DNA of 64,000 nucleotides, taken from Rhodococcus sp. AW25M09. Its GTDB lineage: Bacteria; Actinomycetota; Actinomycetes; Mycobacteriales; Mycobacteriaceae. The position numbers and the translations under genes were made by a program. Under the pieces are notes generated by a model that searched no databases, was not told the DNA's origin, and saw only the letters and a list, made by a program, of their open reading frames with translations. Positions 27,147-36,180 of the stretch are shown here, piece after piece. The stretch lies in NCBI RefSeq assembly GCF_000333955.1, contig NZ_CAPS01000056.1:1-64000 (forward strand), given 5' to 3'. Every line of letters starts with the position of its first letter. Within the stretch, counting starts at the first letter, position 1.

Positions 27147-28316
27147 ATGGCCGAAATCGTTCTCGACAAAGTCACCAAGCTCTACCCCGACGGCGCAGCT
27201 GCGGTCAGCGACGTCGACATCACCATCGCCGACGGCGAGTTCATCATTCTCGTCGGGCCGTCGGGCTGCGGAAAGTCGACCACCCTCAACATGATTGCCG
27301 GACTCGAGGACATCTCCTCCGGTGAACTGCGGATCGCGGGGGAGCGCGTCAACGAGCGGGCACCGAAGGATCGCGACATCGCGATGGTGTTCCAGTCCTA
27401 CGCGCTGTATCCGCACATGACGGTGCGGCAGAACATCGCCTTCCCGCTGACTCTTGCGAAGCTCTCGAAGTCCGAGATCAACAGCAAGGTCGAGGAGGCA
27501 GCCAAGATCCTCGACCTGAGTCAGCACCTGGACCGCAAGCCGGCGAACCTCTCCGGTGGTCAGCGTCAGCGAGTTGCCATGGGACGTGCGATCGTTCGCA
27601 CACCCTCGGCGTTCCTGATGGACGAGCCGTTGTCCAACCTCGACGCCAAGCTGCGAGTGCAGACCCGCGCCGAGATCTCGCGTCTGCAGAAGCGGCTCGG
27701 CACCACCACCGTGTACGTCACGCACGATCAGACCGAGGCCATGACTCTCGGCGATCGCGTCGTGGTGCTGCGCGGGGGACTGGTGCAGCAGATCGGGTCT
27801 CCGCAGGAGCTCTACGACAAGCCGCGAAACCTGTTCGTGGGTGGCTTCATCGGATCGCCCTCGATGAATTTCGTTCCCGGGCAGCTCACCTCGAACGGTG
27901 TGTCGACCGCGCTCGGCGATATCGAACTTCCGCTCGAGCGGATGGATTCGATCAAGGCCAAGAACCCGGGCCGCGAAGTGGTGGTGGGCATCCGTCCGGA
28001 GCACTTCGACGATGCTGCACTGATCGACGGGTACCAGAAGATGAGCGGGGCCACCTTCACCGCCACCGTCGATGTGCTGGAATCGATGGGCAGCGACAAA
28101 TACGTGTACTTCACGCTCAAGGGCGCGCGAGTCGAGTCGAGTGAACTTCAGGAGCTCGCCGCCGACGCCGGTATTGCCGATCTCGGTGGCGCACAGGTGG
28201 TCGCTCGTCTTGCCGCCGAGTCCAAGGCCGCCGAGGGCGGTCAGGTGGAACTGTGGTTCGACCCGGCGAAGGTTGCGGTGTTCGACCAGGCCTCGGGTGC
28301 CAACCTGACGATCTGA
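27147..28316 (+). CDS. sugC: Trehalose ABC importer ATPase SugC
   Basis: A 389-residue MalK/MsmK-type ATPase. Walker [12 protein letters not shown]-loop [12 protein letters not shown], signature [14 protein letters not shown], Walker [12 protein letters not shown] and switch HDQTEAM are intact. A C-terminal TOBE/OB regulatory domain begins near residue 240 with [15 protein letters not shown]. It follows sugB by five bases. A family A palindrome lies 12 bases beyond the stop. Confidence 0.95.
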   Translation: MAEIVLDKVTKLYPDGAAAVSDVDITIADGEFIILVGPSGCGKSTTLNMIAGLEDISSGELRIAGERVNERAPKDRDIAMVFQSYALYPHMTVRQNIAFPLTLAKLSKSEINSKVEEAAKILDLSQHLDRKPANLSGGQRQRVAMGRAIVRTPSAFLMDEPLSNLDAKLRVQTRAEISRLQKRLGTTTVYVTHDQTEAMTLGDRVVVLRGGLVQQIGSPQELYDKPRNLFVGGFIGSPSMNFVPGQLTSNGVSTALGDIELPLERMDSIKAKNPGREVVVGIRPEHFDDAALIDGYQKMSGATFTATVDVLESMGSDKYVYFTLKGARVESSELQELAADAGIADLGGAQVVARLAAESKAAEGGQVELWFDPAKVAVFDQASGANLTI

Positions 28317-28328
28317 GCGCTGCGCGCA

Positions 28329-28370
28329 TGTGCGCGGAACTTCGTAGTGGGTTACGAAGTTCCGCGCACA
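28329..28370. repeat. Family A palindrome / bidirectional terminator
   Basis: Exact 18-bp arms: TGTGCGCGGAACTTCGTA (28329-28346) and TACGAAGTTCCGCGCACA (28353-28370), with a six-base loop GTGGGT. It lies between convergent sugC and an MFS gene. The right arm encodes the last five residues and the stop of the MFS gene. The core GAACTTCGTA is shared with the palindrome at 62647. Confidence 0.9.
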
Positions 28371-29824
28371 ACAGGTGAGAGCGCAGAACCGGTTGTCGGC
28401 CGCGAGAACCTGGTCGTGTCGGAATCGGCAACGACGGTCGATTCCGGATGCGGCGGGGTGCTCTTGATGGCCAGGGCCGCGAGGGCGACGACGGCGCATG
28501 CCGCAGCACCGGTGAGGAAGGCCGCGGTGTAGACGATTTCGCGGGCGACGGTCGTTCCGTCGATGGTGAACATGGCCAGCACGGTGGAGAGTGTGGCACT
28601 CGCGATCGAGGTGCCGACGGTTCGCACGATCGAGTTGACGCTGTTCGCCACACCGGTGTCCGCTGCGCTGACCTCGGCCATGAGCAGGTTGGGTAGGGCA
28701 GCGAACGCGAGGCTGACGAACAGGTTGATGACGATACCGGCGGTGATCAGTTGCCAGGCCCGATCATGGGCGAGTGCGACGAACACGAACCCGATCAGAC
28801 CGATCATGGCTCCTGCTACGAGGACCCGGCGAGGTCCGTACGACCGAATGAAACGGCCGCTGACGACAGCTGAGACCACGCCCACCGCCGCGCCGGGCAG
28901 GAGGTACACGACGCTCGCTTCGAGAACGTTGGCGGTGAAGCCGTAGCCGGCCACGGCGCGCGGGGTCTGTACGAAGAACGAGCAGGCCAGAAAATTGACG
29001 AACATCCCGATGCCGACGAAGAGCGTGGCGACGTTGGTGGCGAGCAACGGCCCGTGGGTGAGCATCCGGGGTGCGACGAGGGGTTCGTCGGTGCGGTTCT
29101 CGAAGACCCACCACAGGGTTCCCAGCAGCGCGCCGGCGATGGCGCAGCCGATCGTGGCAACCGAACCCCACCCCCAGGTGCGGCCCTGTGTGAGTGCGAG
29201 AAACAGAAGCAGAAGTGTCCCGGCGAGCAGCACGGCACCCCACCAGTCGACGGAGCCGCCGGCGGTTCTCGGCCGAGCGGGAACTCCGAACCAGGCGATG
29301 GCGAGGGCGACGACGACGATGGCAACGGTGAGCCAGAACACCCGGTGATAGTCGGCGCCGTTGGAAGTGAGCAGTCCGGTCAACACCAGTCCGAACCCAC
29401 CGCCGACACCGAGTGTGCCGGACAGGATTGCCATCGACCCGACCAGTTTCGCGGGCGGCATCTCGTCGCGCAGCACGGCCAGTGCGATGGGGAACAGGGC
29501 GTACGAGACGCCTTGCAGTACCCGACCGGCGAGCAGCCACACGAGTGAATCCGTCATGGCGGCCAGCAGCGATCCGGCGAGCACCACCGTCAGGACACCG
29601 ACGAGGACGGGACGTTTGCCGTGCAGGTCGGCGAGTCGTCCGATGATGGGAGTGGCGATCACCGCGGCGAGAAGGTTGGCCGTGAGTACCCAGCCGGCTG
29701 CGGTGGTGCCGACGCCGAGCTGGGTGCCGATGGTTCCCACGATGGGTACGACCATCGTCTGCAGGACGGCGAGGGTCATGACGACGAAACAGAGTCCGGG
29801 CAGCAGAATGCGGCGGGTGGACAT
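28352..29824 (-). CDS. MFS drug exporter, DHA2/EmrB-QacA type
   Basis: 490 residues with about 14 hydrophobic spans. The family A motif GRLADLHGKRPVLVGVLTVV lies after span 2, and a motif-C-like segment rich in Gly (LSGTLGVGGGFGLVLTGLL) in span 5. A proton-coupled exporter of unknown substrate. The C-terminal codons and TAA stop fall inside a palindrome. No regulator is adjacent. Upstream, TGTGA-N7-TCAC (29845-29861 region, minus strand) might be a control site. Confidence 0.88.
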   Translation of the reverse strand: MSTRRILLPGLCFVVMTLAVLQTMVVPIVGTIGTQLGVGTTAAGWVLTANLLAAVIATPIIGRLADLHGKRPVLVGVLTVVLAGSLLAAMTDSLVWLLAGRVLQGVSYALFPIALAVLRDEMPPAKLVGSMAILSGTLGVGGGFGLVLTGLLTSNGADYHRVFWLTVAIVVVALAIAWFGVPARPRTAGGSVDWWGAVLLAGTLLLLFLALTQGRTWGWGSVATIGCAIAGALLGTLWWVFENRTDEPLVAPRMLTHGPLLATNVATLFVGIGMFVNFLACSFFVQTPRAVAGYGFTANVLEASVVYLLPGAAVGVVSAVVSGRFIRSYGPRRVLVAGAMIGLIGFVFVALAHDRAWQLITAGIVINLFVSLAFAALPNLLMAEVSAADTGVANSVNSIVRTVGTSIASATLSTVLAMFTIDGTTVAREIVYTAAFLTGAAACAVVALAALAIKSTPPHPESTVVADSDTTRFSRPTTGSALSPVVRGTS

Positions 29825-29938
29825 AGACGAACTACCTCATTACGTGATCAAAGTTCACAATCGCGCCGAATGAACAAAAGTGTTGAACGCATCTAAGTAG
29901 TTACCAGACATCGGTCCACTACGGAAGCGAGGACGGAG

Positions 29939-30802
29939 TCACTGCGGCCGGGTGGGTCTTCCCAGAGCTTTCTGTCGCAGTTCGCTGACGATCTCGTCGT
30001 TCCAGACGTGTTCGCGAACGAGGCGGTAACGCTCGCGGCTCATCCAGAGGTACGCCTCCGCATCGGTGCGATCCTCGAGGATCTCCGCCGCGCGCACCAT
30101 GCGCACCACCGGCAGGTACTCCTCGCCGAACCAGCGGCGCGCGACGGTACCGCGGTCGACGAATTCACCGACCTCCTGCATCAATCGGAACCCCCAGGCC
30201 TCCACCGACTCGCTGAGCTGGGCGTAGTCGAAAGGATCGGAGACCTGAACTGCCTCGCGGGCCTTGCCGACCAACGGCACGCGGCTGAGGAAGATCCGGC
30301 GGTGATCCTTGATCAGCAGGTCGCCGGGTCGAGTGATGCCCTCGGGCGAGATGCGCGTGATGATCTCGGTGACCACGGCGTCGATCGTGGTCCGGTGCAT
30401 CGCGAATGCGATGGAGACTCGATGATGACCGTCGACGACGAAGTGCATTCCACCGATGCGATAGACCTGGATCGGTGGCATCGCCTCGCCACGACGTTGC
30501 GCGGCCGCCAGCCGCTGCCAGCGTTCACGGATGCGCGCCGATGTCGGCCGGAAGAAGCGGTCGAAATCGCGGGTGCGATCGACGCTGCCGACGATGGTTT
30601 CGACTCGAATGACCTGCAGACCGAGGTGCCGCTCGCCCACCTTGCCGAGGGCGGTGACCACCTCGTCGAACGGCAGGATGGTGTTGACGTCGTCGGGCTG
30701 ACGACGGAGCCATCCGACCAGGCGGGCCACGTCGGCGCGTCGACGCTGACGAGTGAAGTCGTTCTCCGCATCCGCGGCCGGAAAACCGGTGTCACGTGCC
30801 AT
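29939..30802 (-). CDS. ParB/sulfiredoxin-fold protein of unknown function
   Basis: 287 residues. The central segment PPIQVYRIGGMHFVVDGHHR followed by VSIAFAMHR is the ParB N-terminal/sulfiredoxin-fold signature, here without a ParB helix-turn-helix or partner ParA. The N-terminus is Arg-rich (RQRRRADVARLVGWLRRQ). The C-terminal third is charged and helical. The start overlaps the end of the upstream metallophosphoesterase gene by 11 bases, so they are co-translated. In other systems this fold has nuclease, CTPase or kinase activity; none is shown here. Confidence 0.7.
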   Translation of the reverse strand: MARDTGFPAADAENDFTRQRRRADVARLVGWLRRQPDDVNTILPFDEVVTALGKVGERHLGLQVIRVETIVGSVDRTRDFDRFFRPTSARIRERWQRLAAAQRRGEAMPPIQVYRIGGMHFVVDGHHRVSIAFAMHRTTIDAVVTEIITRISPEGITRPGDLLIKDHRRIFLSRVPLVGKAREAVQVSDPFDYAQLSESVEAWGFRLMQEVGEFVDRGTVARRWFGEEYLPVVRMVRAAEILEDRTDAEAYLWMSRERYRLVREHVWNDEIVSELRQKALGRPTRPQ

Positions 30803-31526
30803 GTCTGCGCCTCACGATCTTCGGTGCCTCGAATTCCGTTGTGCGGACGCCCGGTTCGATCTCGAGGAGGGTGTATCCGACGGTGTTGATGACCGCGGCG
30901 CCGTGCAGGGTCAGATCTTCCGGGGTGGCGCCGTGAGGATGAATGTGGCCGTGCAACAACAACCGTGGGGCCAGTCGACGCGTCACGTCGTCGAGACAGT
31001 CGAAGCCGACGTGCGCCGGATCGGTGTCGTCACCGACGCCGAGCGGCGGACTGTGGGTGAGCAGGATGTCGAGGGGGCGCTGGTCTTTGCGGACGGTGCG
31101 TTGCCAGGCGAACGTTCGAGTCAGGGTGCGTGAACGTCGGCGTTGCTGCCGCTGGGTCCACTGGTTGGGCCCGCCGTTGTAGCGGATAGACCCGCCCAGA
31201 CCGGCGATACGCAGGCCGGCCGCGGAGACGATTCGGCGGTCGACGTTGACGGCACCGACCGGGCCCGGCCAGGTCGTGGGTAGCCCGGCGCGCATCCAAC
31301 CCGCACGGCCGGCCGAGTATCCGGTGAGGTCGGCGTCGTGGTTGCCCGGAACGAACACGCACGGCGCGTTCAAGGCGTCGGTGAGGTACTCGAGGTAGTC
31401 GAAGGGGAGATCGCCCGCGCCGAGAATCAGGTCGACGTCGAGCGACTTCACCTGCGGACTCCACAGGGATTCGATCGTTTCGTCGGCAACAGCGAGAACG
31501 GAGACCACGGGTACGACGGTACCCAC
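30792..31526 (-). CDS. Metallophosphoesterase (calcineurin-like)
   Basis: 244 residues. Motifs of the binuclear metal site: LILGAGDLPFDYL, the signature VPGNHDAD, ILLTHSPPLG and LLHGHIHPHG. The usual first DxH motif is not evident; the N-terminus reads VLAVADETIESLW, so one metal ligand pair differs from standard enzymes. The substrate is unknown. GTG 31526 is used; a second in-frame GTG at 31508 is possible. Overlaps the ParB-fold gene downstream. Confidence 0.82.
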   Translation of the reverse strand: MGTVVPVVSVLAVADETIESLWSPQVKSLDVDLILGAGDLPFDYLEYLTDALNAPCVFVPGNHDADLTGYSAGRAGWMRAGLPTTWPGPVGAVNVDRRIVSAAGLRIAGLGGSIRYNGGPNQWTQRQQRRRSRTLTRTFAWQRTVRKDQRPLDILLTHSPPLGVGDDTDPAHVGFDCLDDVTRRLAPRLLLHGHIHPHGATPEDLTLHGAAVINTVGYTLLEIEPGVRTTEFEAPKIVRRRHGT

Positions 31527-31578
31527 CTCGGGTGTGGTGGTACCTCCGAACGGACTTCTCGGACATCGGTGGTGTTGG

Positions 31579-32172
31579 ATGGGTCAGGTGAGCGACAGTG
31601 TCATAGCAGCGGTACGCACACATCTGGCGACCGAGATCGGCGACGAGCAGCCGTCGTCCGCGTCGGTGACGTTCCTCGGTCTGGAGCCACTGGACGTCCT
31701 GAGATTCGGCGCGGACCCCGACGTGGTTCGGTACGTCAGTCTCGGCTGTTCTCGACACCCCATGGCCGATCCCAACGAACTCGTCGCGGACCCCGCGCGC
31801 GGTCCCCGAGCCGAATTGGTGCTGACCCTCAAAGGCGGCGCAGGTGTGGCGTCGGGCGTGCACAAGAGCGTGGCCGTGCTGGCCGCCTCGCCCGCGGTGG
31901 AGGGCGTCGTACTGGTCGAGGATGCGCTACTCGACCTGGGGGAACCGCTGTGGGCCACTGCGCCGTTCACCGCTGTGCTGCTCGGCGCGAGCGACATCGC
32001 CGACCTGACGCTGCCCGAGCCCTACGATCCTGTTCGTTTTCTGGCCGCTGTACCCCTGACCGGCACCGAGGCCGCCTGGGTACGGCTGCGCGGTGCCGAC
32101 GCGCTGCGCGAGGCCTGGGCCGAGGCCGGGATCGACGTACGCGATCCGAATCGGTCCGCGGCCAGCCTCTGA
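31579..32172 (+). CDS. Suppressor-of-fused (SUFU) domain protein
   Basis: 197 residues from ATG 31579 (a GTG at 31588 is also possible). VTFLGLEPLDVLRFG, VRYVSLGCSRHPM and RAELVLTLKGG match the start of bacterial SUFU domains (PF05076) as I recall them. The C-terminal third is less typical. In bacteria such domains occur as stand-alone proteins or as presumed immunity proteins; no toxin gene is next to it. Divergent from the metallophosphoesterase gene and only six bases from the convergent lipase-like gene. Confidence 0.6.
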   Translation: MGQVSDSVIAAVRTHLATEIGDEQPSSASVTFLGLEPLDVLRFGADPDVVRYVSLGCSRHPMADPNELVADPARGPRAELVLTLKGGAGVASGVHKSVAVLAASPAVEGVVLVEDALLDLGEPLWATAPFTAVLLGASDIADLTLPEPYDPVRFLAAVPLTGTEAAWVRLRGADALREAWAEAGIDVRDPNRSAASL

Positions 32173-32178
32173 CGCTCG

Positions 32179-33150
32179 TCAGCGCGCGTAGGCCGCCAAC
32201 TCAGGTTCGGCAGCGACCGAATCTTCGATGAAGTGCCGGGGCACCTGAGTGAGAAAGCTCGACCCGGTGGGCGCGGAGTCCGAGTCGAAGCGCACGTCGG
32301 GCATCGAGGTGGTGAAGCACAGATTGTGCGAAATGCGCTTGCGCACTGCCGGTCCGTCGTGATCGAGGGCATCGAGGACGATGTTGTAGGCAACGTTGTC
32401 GCCCAGAATGGTGAAGTGCTCCACGGGCCGCAGCGGACAGACGTCCTGGACGGCGATGTTCGCGGCTCCGGCAAGAGTGCTCGCCCGCGGTTGCGGATAG
32501 ATGAGTTCGTCGAATCGGGTGAAGATCGAGGTGTAGCTGGGACCCTGCGGTAGCGGCTGCGCGGCCAGCGCCGTGAGGAACTGCGATCCGGTGGCGATCT
32601 GCCAGTTCGCCGGCGGGCACTGCTGCGAGTCGGCACACCCGTTTCGGGCCGAATCGGTGCCGTTGAACGGGGTGGCGAGGGAGATGAAATCCGACACCAG
32701 GGCAGGTAGATCCGGCCAGAAGGTCAAGGCCCAGAGCTCGTCCAAGGGGCCGTGCTGGTGACCCATCAGGACGACCTTGCGGCCGCTGTCTGCGGCCATC
32801 GTCCGAACCGCATGCACCACGTACTGCGCCGAGATCTGCAGGTCTCCGTAGCCCTCGTCGGGAAAGGACAGGCTGCACACCGGAATGCCGACGGCAGGCA
32901 GGGACTGCAGGTAGTTCCAGCCGAACGATTGCCGATCGGTGGCGAACGCCGGGGTGAGCAGCACAGGATCTCGGGTGGCGTCGTGCAGATCGGTGGTGCA
33001 CGTGAGCGCGCGGTCGAGCTCGGCAGGCGCGACGGTCAGCGGCGGGCCGGTACCCGGATCGGCGAGAACCGGCTGAGCCGACGCTGCCCCCGGCGCGTAC
33101 GAGCAGAGCACGGCGACCACCGAGGCCAGTACCAGTGTGCGGATTCTCAT
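32179..33150 (-). CDS. Secreted lipase-fold protein lacking the usual nucleophile serine
   Basis: 323 residues. A signal peptide (MRIRTLVLASVVAVL to about AASA) precedes an alpha/beta-hydrolase domain like actinobacterial triacylglycerol lipases: DPVLLTPAF, FGWNYLQSLPAVGIPVCSL, then KVVLMGHQHGPLDELWAL. The expected G-H-S-x-G elbow reads G-H-Q-H-G; Gln is CAG, three changes from most Ser codons. ATG 33150 has AAGGGA five bases upstream. It may be a non-catalytic homologue or use another residue. Confidence 0.75.
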   Translation of the reverse strand: MRIRTLVLASVVAVLCSYAPGAASAQPVLADPGTGPPLTVAPAELDRALTCTTDLHDATRDPVLLTPAFATDRQSFGWNYLQSLPAVGIPVCSLSFPDEGYGDLQISAQYVVHAVRTMAADSGRKVVLMGHQHGPLDELWALTFWPDLPALVSDFISLATPFNGTDSARNGCADSQQCPPANWQIATGSQFLTALAAQPLPQGPSYTSIFTRFDELIYPQPRASTLAGAANIAVQDVCPLRPVEHFTILGDNVAYNIVLDALDHDGPAVRKRISHNLCFTTSMPDVRFDSDSAPTGSSFLTQVPRHFIEDSVAAEPELAAYAR

Positions 33151-33290
33151 CGATCCCTTCCGGACGGGAGTGCAGATCCTCTGCAGTCTCATCCGGTGCC
33201 GACCGAGGGGCTCACCGCCCGGAGGGGGTCGGGGTAATCACCAACAACCGTCGGAATCCGTTGGACGACGTCCAGTCTCGCGCGTGCCTG

Positions 33291-34379
33291 CTAGAGCCAA
33301 TCGTTCTTGTGGAACGTACGCCACAATCCGATACACACACATGCGACGATTGCGGCGATCACGTGGTACCCGTACGTCCAGTGCAACTCGGGCATGTTGT
33401 CGAAGTTCATCCCGTAGATGCCCGCGACCATCGTGGGCACAGCGGCGATCGCCACCCACGCCGAGATCTTGCGCATGTCCAGGTTCTGCTGCATCGTCAC
33501 CCGCGCCAGCGCAGCGTCGACCAGAGAACTGAGCACCTCGTCGTACTCGGAGATTCGTTCGGCGACCGTGGTGTGGTGATCCTGAACGTCGCGCAGGTAG
33601 CGCCGCACGGACTTGGGGACGCTCGGTTCCTGGACCAGCCTCGCCAACGGCGTCGACAGTGGTGTCACCGAACGGCGTAGCTCGACGACTTCACGCTTGA
33701 GCAGGTAGATGTTCTCGATCGGCACGTGGTGATTGGGCGAGAACACCTCTTCTTCCATGCCGTCGACGTCCCGCTCGATCGAGTCGGTCACCGCGAGATA
33801 TTCGTCGACGACGTGGTCTGCCACCGCATGCAACACCGCCGATGGGCCCAGTGCGAGCTGTTCGGGGTTCGCTTCGAGGCGATGCCTCACACCGGCCAAC
33901 CCCGAATGCTCACCGTGCCGGACCGTGATGACGAACTCGCGGCCGACCATCACCATGATCTCGCCGCTCTCGACGATCTCGTTGGCGGTCGTCACCGACT
34001 CGTGTTCGACGTATTTCACCGTACGCAGCACGAGGAACGCGACGTCGTCGTAGCGCTCGAGCTTGGGGCGCTGGTGTGCGTGCACGGTGTCCTCGACCAT
34101 CAGCTCGTGCAGTTCGTACGTCTGGGCGATCGCACTCATCTGATGGTCGTCGGGTGCGTGCAGACCGACCCACACGAACCCTTCGCCACGGCTTCGCACC
34201 TCGGCAATGGCCGAGGTGTGCGTGAATCTGCCGGGCAACCGAGCGCCGTCTACGTACACGGCGCAGTCGACGATCGCGCGAGCTGTGGGTACCGGAATTC
34301 GCGGGCCCGGGTCGTGGTCGGCCTTGGACCCTCGTCGATGCAAAGACGGGAGCGACGGGCGCGGCGGAAGGGACGGCAT
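33291..34379 (-). CDS. corA: CorA family magnesium/divalent cation transporter
   Basis: 362 residues. A long soluble N-terminal domain is followed by two C-terminal spans. The first ends in the CorA signature YGMNF (GIYGMNFDNMPEL), and the second is YHVIAAIVACVCIGLWRTF. The pre-span helix contains VTMQQNLDMRKISAW. It forms a pentameric channel for Mg2+ uptake. Start ATG 34379 chosen because the following MPSLPPRPSLPSLHRR tail is usual for the actinobacterial branch; the frame stays open upstream over the divergent PHP gene. Confidence 0.93.
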   Translation of the reverse strand: MPSLPPRPSLPSLHRRGSKADHDPGPRIPVPTARAIVDCAVYVDGARLPGRFTHTSAIAEVRSRGEGFVWVGLHAPDDHQMSAIAQTYELHELMVEDTVHAHQRPKLERYDDVAFLVLRTVKYVEHESVTTANEIVESGEIMVMVGREFVITVRHGEHSGLAGVRHRLEANPEQLALGPSAVLHAVADHVVDEYLAVTDSIERDVDGMEEEVFSPNHHVPIENIYLLKREVVELRRSVTPLSTPLARLVQEPSVPKSVRRYLRDVQDHHTTVAERISEYDEVLSSLVDAALARVTMQQNLDMRKISAWVAIAAVPTMVAGIYGMNFDNMPELHWTYGYHVIAAIVACVCIGLWRTFHKNDWL

Positions 34380-34436
34380 GGCGGACAATCGTACGCCAGC
34401 AAAACGACGCCGGAGTGGGCCTGGAACACTGGTCTG

Positions 34437-35273
34437 GTGCGCATCGATCTCCACACCCACTCGACGGCGTCGGACGGCACCGACAGCCCCGCCGAGCTGG
34501 TCCGCTCCGCGTCTGCGGCGGGACTGTCGGTGGTGGCCCTGACCGATCACGACACCACGTCGGGATGGGACGAAGCGGCGGCAGCCGTCCCGTCCGGTCT
34601 GACTCTCGTGCGCGGCATGGAACTCTCGTGCACCGGACGCGGCGAGGACGGCAAGCCGGTTCCAGTGCACCTGCTCGCGTATCTGTTCGACCCCGCGGAC
34701 GAGGCCTTCGCGCAGGAGCGGGTCCGCCTGCGCAGAGAACGGGTGACTCGGCTGCGTGCCATTGCCGAGAACATGGCGGCCGACGGTCTGCCGATCGATC
34801 CCGATGCAGTGCTGGCCTCGGCCGGAGACGCGGCCGGACGACCACACCTGGGCCGCGCCCTGATCGACGCCGGATACGTGCCGGACATGAATGCCGCGTT
34901 CGCCGGTCCGCTTGCGACCAGCGGCAAATACTATGTGGAGAAGGCCGATACGCCGCTCGAGCTTGCGGTGGAGATGATCGCGGCAGCCGGCGGGGTCAGC
35001 GTGCTCGCACACGCCAGGGCCCGTGCTCGCGGCCGCATCCTCGACCTGGACCACATTCGCGAACTCGCCGCGCTCGGGCTCGGCGGGGTCGAAGTGCACC
35101 ACATGGATCACTCGCCTCGAGACACCGCGGTGATGGCCGATCTCGCCGCCGAACTGGACCTGATAGTCACCGGGTCCTCGGATTACCACGGCACCAACAA
35201 GACGGTGAAGCTGGGCGAGTACACCACCGCCCCGGAGCAATACGACCGGATAGTGGCGGCGGCCCGCCCATGA
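34437..35273 (+). CDS. PHP-domain phosphoesterase (TrpH/RNase AM-like)
   Basis: 278 residues. The PHP metal-binding motifs are present: RIDLHTHSTASDGT at the N-terminus, VVALTDHDTT, RGMELSC, GGVSVLAHARA and GSSDYHG. The E. coli relative YciV/TrpH dephosphorylates 3',5'-nucleoside bisphosphates and trims RNA 5' ends. A cytoplasmic phosphatase of that kind is likely. It begins the PHP-marC operon; its stop overlaps marC by four bases. Confidence 0.9.
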   Translation: MRIDLHTHSTASDGTDSPAELVRSASAAGLSVVALTDHDTTSGWDEAAAAVPSGLTLVRGMELSCTGRGEDGKPVPVHLLAYLFDPADEAFAQERVRLRRERVTRLRAIAENMAADGLPIDPDAVLASAGDAAGRPHLGRALIDAGYVPDMNAAFAGPLATSGKYYVEKADTPLELAVEMIAAAGGVSVLAHARARARGRILDLDHIRELAALGLGGVEVHHMDHSPRDTAVMADLAAELDLIVTGSSDYHGTNKTVKLGEYTTAPEQYDRIVAAARP

Positions 35274-35884
35274 CATTCGACGTGACGCTCTACCTGACGG
35301 TGTTGATCACCCTGTTCGTGATCATGGACCCACCGGGCGCGATACCGGTGTTCCTGTCCCTGGTCGGCCGCAAGAGCAAGGAAGCCCGCAACAAGGCTGC
35401 CTGGCAGGCCCCCGCGGTCTCGCTGACCGTCATCTCGGTGTTCGCGATCGGCGGCCAAGCGATCCTGAGCTACTTGCACATCGGCATTCCGGCGCTTCAG
35501 GGTGCGGGCGGGCTGCTGCTGCTGCTCATCGCACTGTCGTTGCTCACCGGAAAGGGCGCGGGCGGCGACGCCGCTGCGGAGGATGTCAACGTGGCGCTCG
35601 TGCCGCTCGGAACCCCGCTGATGGCAGGTCCCGGTGCCATTGCGGCGGTGATCGTCTACGTCAGTCAGGCCGACGGCGACGCCGGCTCGCTGCTGGCGAT
35701 TGCGTTGGGCATCATCACCATTCACGTTCTGTTCTTCCTGGTGCTGCGCTTCTCGACGGTGTTGATCAGGCTTCTCGGCGAAGGTGGTATTTCGCTGCTG
35801 GCGCGTATCGCAGGTCTGTTGCTGGCCGCCATCGCCGTGCAGTTGATTGCGGACTCGGTCCGCGGATTCGTGGCCGGAGGATGA
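35270..35884 (+). CDS. marC: MarC family integral membrane protein
   Basis: 204 residues and six predicted spans. It begins VTLYLTVLITLFVIMDPPGAIPVF, the MarC/UPF0056 signature, with VPLGTPLMAGPGAIAAVIVY in the second repeat. The family was named for multiple-antibiotic resistance but its transport role is not established. It overlaps the PHP gene upstream and a small membrane protein gene downstream, each by ATGA. Confidence 0.9.
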   Translation: MTFDVTLYLTVLITLFVIMDPPGAIPVFLSLVGRKSKEARNKAAWQAPAVSLTVISVFAIGGQAILSYLHIGIPALQGAGGLLLLLIALSLLTGKGAGGDAAAEDVNVALVPLGTPLMAGPGAIAAVIVYVSQADGDAGSLLAIALGIITIHVLFFLVLRFSTVLIRLLGEGGISLLARIAGLLLAAIAVQLIADSVRGFVAGG

Positions 35885-36180
35885 CCGGGGCAGTGTACGG
35901 CGCAGGGGCAGGGCTCCGATTCCTGCGCGGATTCAGCGGTATCGTCACCGCGGGATTGGTGGTGCTCGCGATCGGGGTTGCCGTCACCCAATACCTCGGC
36001 CACTCCCGTGGCTTTCCCGGTCCCGGTGTTCTCTCCGTCGCCGCCCACATCGCCGCCGCCGTCGTCGCCGTGGTCGCACAGCGGTTTGCCGACCACCGGC
36101 GCGGGTTCTCTGCGGTCCTCGGGGCGATCGCGGTCTTCGGCGTCGCGGCCCTCGTCCTGTGGACCCAGTGGTGGCAATAG
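35881..36180 (+). CDS. Small membrane protein, three predicted spans
   Basis: 99 residues with spans near 18-38 (FSGIVTAGLVVLAIGVAVTQ), 50-66 (VLSVAAHIAAAVVAVVAQ) and 76-95 (FSAVLGAIAVFGVAALVLW). It starts in the marC stop, so it belongs to the PHP-marC operon. I do not recognise a named family. Real coding status is supported by tight coupling and GC-rich third positions. Confidence 0.78.
   Translation: MTGAVYGAGAGLRFLRGFSGIVTAGLVVLAIGVAVTQYLGHSRGFPGPGVLSVAAHIAAAVVAVVAQRFADHRRGFSAVLGAIAVFGVAALVLWTQWWQ

Noticed and set aside
29845..29861. CRP/GlxR site upstream of the MFS gene
   Set aside because: TGTGA and TCAC half-sites have a 7-base spacer instead of 6 and a poor outer match; kept only as a remark.
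31579..33150. Toxin-immunity pair formed by the SUFU protein and the secreted lipase-like protein
   Set aside because: The genes are convergent, not co-directional; the lipase-like protein lacks its nucleophile and carries no toxin-delivery domain.
34380..35276. Upstream extension of the corA frame over the PHP gene
   Set aside because: The extension is antisense to a well-supported PHP phosphoesterase with all metal motifs; ATG 34379 gives a normal CorA length.
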